Positions 56,315 to 64,000 of a stretch of 64,000 nt of DNA are shown one piece after another. The translations under genes and the position numbers were made by a program. Source of the stretch: Blastomussa wellsi. Lineage: Eukaryota; Cnidaria; Anthozoa; Scleractinia; Plerogyridae. The stretch lies in NCBI GenBank assembly GCA_947652115.1, contig OX393568.1:1567353-1631352 (forward strand). Direction: 5' to 3'. How positions within the stretch are numbered: the first letter of the stretch is position 1; each line of letters starts with the position of its first letter. Under the pieces are notes generated by a model. The model was not told the DNA's origin. It saw only the letters and a program-made list of their open reading frames with translations, and searched no databases.

Positions 56315-57387
56315 CTGTATTGACAGATTTCTTTACTAGGCCAGGGCAATATGGATCGACCAAAAGCATTCTTGTCCCCAGAACACCTTCAAAACTGCAA
56401 GGCTTATACTTTTTTATTACTACGTTAAAAATTAAATTTGCGAAACATGAACACGTCCGAAACCGATAAAGCAGGGTTGCAACCGTGGATAGCTGTTTCG
56501 CCCTATCTTGGGACTCGCCAGCATGGTGCATGTAGCAGATTCTAAATGGAACCAACGTGAACGCGTTACAGTTTATACAGTTGATGGTGTTACAGTTTAT
56601 TTCTGGCTGATTAGGTCTCTTGTAGATCTACGTATCGGTAAGCGAGTCAGCATTATCGTTCGCGGTCCTTTGAAGTTTTCACTTCTACTTGTCTCCAGAG
56701 GCCGTGCTTTTGGTCAGGACTAAAAATCTCGATCTCTGGCCGCCTCCAAAACGGCAAATTCCGCGATTAACGGACTCACTGTCAAATCTGATTGGCTGAA
56801 AACTACATGCAGAACGAGTACTAATTTGGGGGCGACCAGAGGTCTCGATTCTCAGTGCTCAGAACTGTGAAGTAAATGTCATACAAGGGTGCACTTAAAA
56901 TTCCCCATTTCTGTATCGGTAGATACTTTTTCTCATATTTGAGAAAAGTAGAACTAGTCAATTTTGAAACTTTTCAAATCTAGACTCAAAAGCATGAATG
57001 TGAAACAGAGAAGCTGACTTTCAGAGAAAATCGCGTCACGCAATCTTTTTTGGCAGGAATTTTAAAAGACTGTGACCGAACTGCAAGAAGAAACTACACA
57101 TAATTTTGACTGGTGATAACAGCTTAACGATGCTAATTAGAACTACAAAAATACAACCACTGCGATTCAGAGAAGCTATGGATCTCAAATCACAAATCAC
57201 GTGAGCCGCTTTGATACAAAGCGTAACCACGATTACTTTGAAAATTGCCTTCCATCAGATTTACCGTACCTTGCTTCCATAAGGTCACTTCGTGATTAAT
57301 AATTGGTTCCGAAATACATCGTAGAATCTCCGCGGAAAGATAAATTAGAAAGCCAAGCAAGACTGGAACGGAAGTGTTATTGGCCAT
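52625..57387 (-). CDS. NEU1: sialidase-1 (lysosomal neuraminidase), five coding exons
   Basis: Exons in order are 57270-57387, 55413-55813, 55149-55236, 53784-53854 and 52625-53047; phases close to 366 residues. Residues 1-24 form a signal peptide. TYRIP (46-50) is the family's FRIP motif. The acid/base region is EGRKHSSADSG with Asp73. Asp boxes are SSDQGITW (84-91), SSDDLGETW and SGDNGSSW. Arg240 (in SRNEQNFHCHCR) and Arg300 (RVNMTVRW) complete the arginine triad with Arg48, and Tyr328 (GPSGYSC) fits the nucleophile. GRLITCGH and DGVFCIVSD also match NEU1. The enzyme removes terminal sialic acids from glycoconjugates. The C-terminus stops at VRMQV, just before the tyrosine-based tail that targets vertebrate NEU1. 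Divergent from CAPN15. Confidence 0.93.
53375..53445 (+). repeat. end of a GGGCGGATCCAGGA-type element
   Basis: GGGCGGATCCAGGATTTTTC followed by a G-rich, ACCACTAAGGAATGACG stretch resembles the GGATCTAGG-type ends seen at 61735-61870. One end only. In NEU1 intron 4. Confidence 0.4.
53650..53770. mobile_element. Penelope-like terminal fragment beside a NEU1 splice donor
   Basis: GGGGGTAAGTTTTCTAAAGA, TTTATCAACTGGGTTGATAA and TTGGCCACCGTAAAGAGATT match the terminal repeats at 2128-2377 and 59165-59365. The fragment begins about 14 bases into the intron after exon 4 (donor at 53783). Confidence 0.7.
56239..56310. repeat. TA dinucleotide microsatellite
   Basis: About 72 bp of TA with one missing base, in NEU1 intron 1. 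Confidence 0.95.
56690..56870. repeat. dispersed repeat shared with 48985-49135
   Basis: Shares GATTGGCTGAAAACTACA and AATTTGGGGGCGACCAGA with the PGAP2 intron 4 copy. Confidence 0.7.
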
Positions 57388-58238
57388 ACTCTTTAATAAG
57401 CTATCTTCCGGTTTTGTGTTGGTCTCGTTTTCAGTAGTCAAAATATTTCTCAATGGGTGGGTGGGAAATACGAATTGTCTTTCACCTAGTTTTTTGTGAA
57501 AGCCGGCTGAAAACCTAAAGTTAGTGACCAAAGAATGCGAAATGCGTCAAATGGTAACAGGTATTTTTGTTTTTCTTATCGGTTTTTTATTTGTTTGCTG
57601 CTGTTTTAATCGAGTAGGCTAAAACTTAGTAAATTACTTTTATCGAAAACCGGCTCAAAATCACTGCTGACCGCTGCTGATATAAATGGAACTGACTGAA
57701 TGATTTAATGACCATCGTTCGAAATTTATCGAAGGTAAATCTCCCTTGTAATTTGTAACTTCGTGATTAATAATTGGTTCCGAAATACATCGTAGAATCT
57801 CCGCGGAAAGATAAATTAGAAAGCCAAGCAAGTCTGGAACGGAAGTGTTATTGGCCATACTCTTTAATAAGCTATCTTCCGGTTTTGTGTTGGTCTCGTT
57901 TTCAGTAGTCAAAATATTTCTCCATGGGTGGGTGGGAAATACGAATTGTCTTTGACCTAGTTTTGTGAAAGCCGGCTGAAACTTAAAGTTAGTGACCAAA
58001 GAGTGTGAAATGCGTCAAATGGTAACAGGTATTTTTGTTTTTCTTATCGGTTTTTTATTTGTTTGCTGCTGTTTTAGTCGAGTAGGCTTGCATATCACCA
58101 CCCCACTTAGTAAATTACTTTTATCGAAAACTGGCTCAAAATCACTGCTGACCGCTGCTGATATAAATGGAACTGACTGAATGATTTAATGACCATCGTT
58201 CGAAATTTATCGAAGGTAAATCTCCCTTGTAATTTGCA
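57287..58238. repeat. tandem duplication of NEU1 exon 1 and promoter
   Basis: Two copies of about 475 bp, 57287-57757 and 57758-58238, are nearly identical. Both begin ACTTCGTGATTAATAATTGG and end AAATCTCCCTTGTAATTTG. They include the NEU1 first exon, its upstream region and the sequence that now lies 70 bp before the CAPN15 start. Differences are a few substitutions and short indels, so the event is recent. Confidence 0.93.
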
Positions 58239-58307
58239 GTATTAATAATTGCTTTTCCATATCGATGGATAGTCATGCAATTATTTAGTTGACGTTTAAA
58301 CCCACAA
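57388..58307. promoter_or_regulatory. duplicated bidirectional promoter, NEU1 and CAPN15
   Basis: The two start codons are 920 bp apart, head to head. Each gene lies beside one copy of the duplicated unit: NEU1 at the left copy, CAPN15 at the right copy. No TATA box stands out at either gene. Confidence 0.5.
57758..57858 (-). pseudogene. duplicate of NEU1 exon 1, splice donor lost
   Basis: The copy encodes MANNTSVPDLLGFLIYLSAE, one residue different from the working exon (V to D at residue 9). It breaks off after ...INHEV, where the duplication joins promoter-side sequence. The donor GTACGG of the true exon lies outside the duplicated unit, so it cannot splice in phase to exon 2. It may give a dead transcript or none. 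Confidence 0.8.
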
Positions 58308-59328
58308 ATGGGCGAAATGGGAGCGAAGTTTTCGACGGAACAAATTTGGACCTGCGAGCAATGTACTCTGATAAACCATGGAAGAAATTCCACCTGTTCA
58401 GCTTGTGGTCTCCGTAAACAAGCTCCAGATGCCTGGATCTGTAAAGTTTGTGGTTCTCGTAACCCAAAAACATTAGTTCTTTGCAATGATTGTGGATCGG
58501 ACATGATGGAATCTCCTCGTCGTTCTGATATCAACGGGAAACAATGGACGTGCCCCAAATGTACTTTGACTAATCTATGGACAGCTAATGTATGCTCTGT
58601 CTGTCAGTTCGATCCGTCGCTAGTTATGACAGACAGTTCGACAAATCTAGGACCTACTTCGAATCAAAGGCTCTATCCTGATTTATCACTTGAATTGCAT
58701 CCAGGCATTGCCCGACAAAGCCCTGAAGTTCTAAAGTGTCCAAAATGCCAGAGTTTGTTGTACGATAACATTGGAGTAAACTGTATAGTTTGTCACTTGC
58801 CATGTCCGCAGGAAGGTTTCAAACCTAGGCCATTTCCCGAATCATCCATTCCGCATGTGTCGAAAGATCTGGATGCTGGACGTTGGAGTTGTTCTGAATG
58901 TACTTTTGACAACAAAGCTTCAAATTCGATTTGTGAAGTTTGCGGAAGTGCTCGTGAAGTTGGTACTAAAGGCAGAACTTCAGGAGAAACTACTGATTCA
59001 TCAGGTATATTGGTTATTGAAAGAAAAAAAACTCATTGTAGCAGTTTCCCTGCGAGGGAAGGGCAGAAATCAAGCCAAAATTATTAAATAGTAATAATAA
59101 ATTGTAATTACTCAACATACAGTTCTCTATATCAGAGAGGCTCTGAACAGTCTATCAAAATGTTTAACAAGATAATTTGGTTTTATCAACTGGGTGGATA
59201 ATGTGAATTGACCGCCGGTAGGGCTAACGCTCGAAACGTCAGCTGTCAAATCTCTTTACAGTGGCCAATTCACATTATCAACCCAGTTGATAAAACCAAA
59301 TTATCTTGTTGTACTTCCCACCGACGCT

Positions 59329-59359
<31 letters not shown>

Positions 59360-62300
59360 CTATCAAAATGTTTAGATAAGCACTTGTGATGCACACTGTA
59401 CCGATGTTTTGGTTGCAGTATTAACAAACTTGGGCCAAACCTTATTGGTCAACAAAGAAAGCTAGCAAGCCTGGTTTGATGGTAAAGGAATTGAATTTTG
59501 TTCCTTTACTGTTAAATCAGATTTTGTTGATTTAAAAATTTGAAGATTACTGTATGATCCAGTACTGTGAGCTGCACTTTGGTTAGTTATGCTGGTCCTT
59601 ACTTAGTCACAATTGAAACCTTGCTGGGTATTTTGTCCTTTTGCTAGCTGACAAATGAGAGAAAAGTGGAGTAGAGTCTTACAATAAACTTATTATTATA
59701 TTCGACTGTGAGACTGTCCAGTGCTCAAGGGAGAATGTCCTTATAGTCTTACTTTGTCTCTATAGCACCCAATCCCACCCAATCCGACCTTTTATCCTTT
59801 CTACTTATAGTCTTACCACTTACATCTATAAAATTGTTTCAAGTTGTTTTAATTAATAAATCTCTTATTAACCAAGATTGCTTGGGACAATAGTGGGAGG
59901 ATTTTGTCCCTCAGTCTTTCTGTACAGACCTAATTACTGTGCTCAATTGCAAGACTTGGCTATGTTCTCTCAGAACTGCCCTTGCACTTGGTTGATAAAA
60001 TATATAAACTGACTTTAAAGGTTCTGGTGAAGTGGTCCCTGGTTGGCCTTGCCCAACTTGTACGCTGGTCAATTCACCATCTTCGACCATGTGTAGTGCA
60101 TGTGGATCAAAGAAAGATGGTTCAACAGATAGTGAAACCAGTCAGCCATCGCCATCAGCCAGCCCCAGTAGAACAATGAAGCGTCAGAAGAGTATACCTG
60201 TAGAGTCTAGGAGGATGCGTGACGAGAAACAAGCTAAAGAGCAGTGGATCAACATTGTGCAATACTGCAACAGTGTATGTAAAAATAAGTGTTCTTTATC
60301 ACAGTTGGAGGCATGGTTGTATAATGGTTAGTGTGCTCAGGACCCCGGATTGAATGGTCCGGGTTCGAGCCTCGGTGTTCTTGGGCAAGACACTTTTCTC
60401 TCATAGTGCCTAGTCTCTTGAATTGCCCATATGTATAAATGAGTATCTCAGCAAATGTAATGCTGGGGAGGGGGAGGAAGCTTGTGATGAACTAGCATCC
60501 TATCTAGGGGTGAGTGGAAATACACCTAGTTGCTTCATGCTAAGAAAACTGGGATATGCGCTGGCCTGATGGGCCAATAGGCTTGTATGCATAAACTTTT
60601 CCCACCTTCTTATCACAGTGTAGCTTACACAAGTTACGTTTTTATTTCCTACCTTTGGAGAGTCTGTTTGTTTGTGACATTTTATCACCTCTTTGATGGG
60701 CTGCTACTTTTTGGGAAGGGGGAATTATTACACCCTTATATCCATGCAGGATCTTTATTCACGTTCAGTTGATGAGTAGTTGAGGAAACATGGCAAGTAC
60801 ACGTAGCCCTGATCTGATTTGAAGTCCGAAAATACCAGACTTTGGTTTGATTGTGCATTGATGCCAAAGCATGGGTCACCTAAGTTGTACTCTTTGCATA
60901 TTATTTTACTTCCAGCTGTTTTTATTGTTGTTAAAACCAATCAAAATGAAATTGGTCTTGTAACAGAAATTTTGAGAGTTGCTCATTTGATCAGGCCTGC
61001 ACAGTAAGGAAGATATGTGATTGGCGATTATTGCTTATAAACTTTATTTTAATATTGTTTCTTACTTTTTTGTAATATTCAGCAAAGAATCCAGTTCATA
61101 GATGACTCCTTTCCACCCACTGAAAAATCTCTGTATCTGGAACCGCGTTTCTCTGAACACCCTCGTGTAGCAGAATGGAGGCGCCCACAGCTTATCAATT
61201 CATTTGGAGGTGGGCGTGGCACTACCCCAATTCCACTGGCAGTGTTTCGTAGTCCAAGACCTGATGACATAATGCAAGGGGTTCTGGGTGACTGCTGGTA
61301 AGTCATTGATAGAATAACAATATAAGGTGCACAATGTATTTTTCACTCAGTTTTAATGTTTGAAAGCTTCAGGCTTTCCAAAAATTTTCCACGAATCAGG
61401 GGCCATTGACTGCTTTCAGTCAGATTTATCTATTGTTTAGTCAAGCAGTGGGAAACCAAATGTTTTTTGAACATTGACTGAAATAAAGTTGTCAAAAATG
61501 TTTCCAAAATTTTTGTGGCAACAATGCCTAAAAAGTGAATGTAGAGTGATTTGCATGTGCATTTTTCTAAAACTTGCATAATTTAGTATAAATTCTGCCC
61601 TTAATCCCCTGATAAAGATGCTTGTGAAGTGCAAAGTCAGTTTTCCATTAATTCGCTATCATTGGCAATTTATTTGCATAATGTACATTGTACCTTTGAA
61701 AACTTCCAGATAATAAAACACTCACTCCACACAGGGGTGGATCTAGGGGAGGGATCTAGGGGAGGGGGGCAGCAAATTCTGCTAACAGCACCCATATGTT
61801 ACGTCATTTCTTATAAATTAGTGATGTACCCCCTCCTAAGAAAAATCCTAGATGCTCCCCTGTCCCAGGTAAATGTTTTGCTGGCCTGCCAGCATGTACT
61901 GCTTGATTGTAATGCCTGGTTTAGAATATTTATCACACAAGAGTGTAGAGTGAAACTCAGACCTCTCTTGATTGAGAGAGTTATTGGATGTACAGAGAGA
62001 TTTGCATACCCTAGCTTATTTAAATATAATTATTAATAACAAATTAAGTTGATCTTAATTTTTTTCTAAACACTGCAGGTTCCTGAGTGCCATGGCTGTC
62101 TTGGGTGAGAGACCCGAGCTTCTGGAAAAAATTGTGATAACAAGAGAGGTATATTATCCAATTTTCTAGTATTTGATGTTATTTTAGTTTTTGTGTTTAA
62201 TGTGCAATGTCTCATTTATTCACAGATTTTAATTGAAAAAGAAATCAAACAAAATTGGAGTTTAATATATTTGATATGTCAGATACTTATCGTGACTTAT

Positions 62301-63480
62301 CTCACAGATAGTTTGTAATAAACCATACAATACTCTCAAGATTGATGTTTGGAAAGAAATCAATGGTAGTCAAACAGAGTAGTCTATCTCTCCCCCAACA
62401 AACCCCCTCCCCTCCACACACACCACCTGTGTCCAAGTAAGCTTCACTTCATTCATTTAGATTAACCCTGAAGGTGCTTACCAAGTTCGGCTTTGTAAAG
62501 ATGGGAAATGGACAGTCATCTTGGTTGATGACCTGTTACCATGCGATCGCTATGGACAGCCAGTATATTCACAGGTAAATATAACTATTATCAAACGAAT
62601 AAAGAAATATTTTAATAAAACTGACATATTGCTAATCAGGGATGAATGTTAGTTTGATCCTTGTGTTAGGGACATGGCCAAGAAAGTTTACTTATTGCAA
62701 CTCTTGACTCCCAGGGCTTTCAATTGCATATCGGCAATTTGTTTGAGTACGGCCTGAAGAGGGGTTTCTGTGATAACTACACCAGGCACCTTTTCCATCC
62801 AGGAGCCAGTAATGAATCATATTATTTATAGTACTGTTGTTTGGCTTTGTACATTGCGCTTTTGTTTCCCCACTAAAATGCTCTACCTTAATGCTCCAAT
62901 TCTCCACTAAAATGCTCGGTCTCCCCAAAAAAAGTCACTGAAATGCTCGGATAATGCTCATTATACAACGGTTTTTTAATTAATTTCAACATTTTTAACA
63001 AAGAAAACAAACATGGCCGCCTAGACTCCTGAAACGTAAAACCGCTGACTTGTCCTAAGTTTCCACTCAGCTCTGTCAGGGCGGCATTTGCCGTTTTTGT
63101 GAATTTTGAGTTTTAGTCTTCATTTTCTCTAAGAAAATTAATTTCTGTTTTAGTTTCTCAAAAATGCTTTTTCCTCACTAAAATACTTGGAAAAATGCAA
63201 GCATAATGTACAAAAGCCTAAGCCTCGATCGTTTGTCCCTATCTTTTACTCTGAAGCTTAGCGATCTCAGTTGACAGTTCGATATTCAGTGCCATAAAAT
63301 TTTTCGAACTAAATATATTGTGATTATTTTGGTAGGCTCGTCGACGGCAGCTCTGGGTTCCATTAATTGAGAAGGCCATGGCCAAACTTCATGGTTGTTA
63401 CCAGGCTCTCACTGCTGGTCGCTGCATAGAAGGCTTGGGTACCTTGACAGGAGCACCATGTGAGAGCTTTATGCTGCATG
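58308..63480 (+). CDS. CAPN15: calpain-15 / small optic lobes homologue, 5' part
   Basis: Six coding exons are visible: 58308-59004, 60021-60274, 61083-61297, 62079-62148, 62461-62574 and 63336-63480; phases close, and the gene runs past the window. About 498 residues are seen of roughly 1,000 or more in the family. Five RanBP2-type zinc fingers of the form WxCxxC...CxxC start at residues 14, 43, 80, 193 and 241. A sixth, degenerate CPKC...CIVC unit begins near 144. The calpain protease core starts at [13 protein letters not shown], and the catalytic cysteine is Cys388 in [12 protein letters not shown], split by an intron in the Trp codon. [19 protein letters not shown] follows. The catalytic His and Asn lie beyond the window. 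Zinc fingers plus calpain core define the SOL-type calpains, which in animals affect neural and eye development. The start ATG has an upstream partner three codons away in the same frame. Confidence 0.95.
59165..59365. mobile_element. Penelope-like terminal repeat pair, foldback
   Basis: GATAATTTGGTTTTATCAAC and its mirror near 59290-59310 form the arms; the centre holds GGGCTAACGCTCGAAACGTC (59221-59240), the 3' half of a hammerhead-like core whose 5' box is gone. It ends with TTTAGAAACTTACCCCCTCT. In CAPN15 intron 1. Confidence 0.65.
60312..60600 (+). repeat. tRNA-derived SINE (MetaSINE-like)
   Basis: Contains the tRNA-like head (ATGGTTAGTGTGCTC, GGTTCGAGCC), TTGGGCAAGACACTTTTCTC, GATGAACTAGCATCCTATC and TGGGCCAATAGGC, all in the same order as the copy at 37686. 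It begins about 38 bp after CAPN15 exon 2. Confidence 0.8.
61735..61870. mobile_element. MITE with GGGTGGATCTAGG ends
   Basis: CAGGGGTGGATCTAGG at the left and CCTAGATGCTCCCCTG at the right are inverted ends, with an internal duplication of GGATCTAGGGGAGGG. In CAPN15 intron 3. Confidence 0.65.
62841..63220 (+). mobile_element. iterated-motif element (AATGCTC type)
   Basis: Ends GGCTTTGTACATTGCGC and GCATAATGTACAAAAGCC are inverted and share TACATT(A/G)(T/C)GC with the ends of the element at 2964-3407. The left half is tiled with AAATGCTC and TAATGCTC, with AAATGCTTT and AAATGCAAGC on the right. In CAPN15 intron 5. No target duplication was found. Confidence 0.65.
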
Positions 63481-64000
63481 GTAAGATGCCAGATTTGAAA
63501 TGAAACTGCTTTCGCATAAGGCAAATATTGGTAGGGGTGTTAGGAACATCTGAAAGCTGATTCCGCTTAAATTAACAGATGTACCAGAGAATAATGGAAG
63601 TGCATAAGGACTTTTTTCTAGTGAATGGATCTCGTTTGGAGGCCGTGTGGTTTTGTTTCCTTGTGGTGTTTGCAGACACACTTACAAGGAAAACAAAAGT
63701 ATCATGTTACAAATAAACAAAAGGATCATGTTATCATTGTAAAGAAAAGGCTAAAGCTACATTTTCCTGTGGACACTGTTTCAAGATGAAACCACATCAA
63801 AAACGGCACGTAATTGTTTTCAAATTGATGCGTTTTCGCTGTTGAGCCGCTAACACGACCGTGAAACCGTATCGTTTTGAAAACATTCCACTTTCGATAG
63901 CGTTTTCTAAACGAACTGGTTTCAATTTGGTGCCCTGGAAATGAAAGGTGTAAACCCATCGGAAATGATGTGTTTACAAATGAATCCACGACTGTGTAAA

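Noticed and set aside
57190..57531. Longer N-terminal extension of NEU1 (start at 57531)
   Set aside because: The extension has no conservation signal, and the ATG at 57387 gives a proper signal peptide and is shared by the duplicated copy.
1..64000. CRISPR arrays, rRNA genes or bacterial operons
   Set aside because: No spaced direct-repeat arrays, rRNA segments or prokaryotic gene layout are visible; tandem repeats present are microsatellites or element-internal motifs.

Overview
The window looks like nuclear DNA from an anthozoan cnidarian, most likely a stony coral. This is inference from the AT-rich sequence, multi-exon animal genes with GT-AG introns, tRNA-derived SINEs and a very high load of foldback elements and MITEs. 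No bacterial or organellar genes are seen. No database search was possible, so gene names rest on recognised protein motifs plus introns whose phases all close.

Right part (37-64 kb): four conserved genes in two divergent pairs. WDR55 (minus strand, 9 coding exons, 37067-44183) stands head to head with PGAP2 (plus, 5 exons, 45349-49746). NEU1-like lysosomal sialidase (minus, 5 exons, 52625-57387) stands head to head with CAPN15/SOLH (plus, first 6 coding exons, 58308-63480, continuing past the window). For WDR55, PGAP2 and NEU1 a complete reading frame was assembled exon by exon; lengths are 334, 259 and 366 codons before stop. The NEU1/CAPN15 intergenic region carries a recent tandem duplication of about 475 bp that copies NEU1 exon 1 together with the shared promoter region.

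Left part (0-37 kb): gene-poor. It holds two small secreted cysteine-rich peptide genes (23697-23948 and 33531-33794), each with its ATG directly behind a splice acceptor and with candidate TATA promoters and 5' UTR exons upstream. It also holds a two-exon gene of unknown function (5867-6648), several weak exon candidates, and a 5'-truncated, young L1/Tx1-like LINE (8671-11059) with a 14-bp target-site duplication.

Mobile DNA dominates. Supported items include tRNA-derived SINEs, Penelope-like terminal pieces with hammerhead-ribozyme-like cores, long foldback elements with nested insertions, TIR elements bearing TTAAAGG ends, and a set of elements whose whole body is tiled with one short same-strand motif. 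One of the last group has a perfect 8-bp target duplication and a paralogous empty site inside this same window, pointing to hAT-type mobility. These iterated-motif elements are the most unusual feature of the window.
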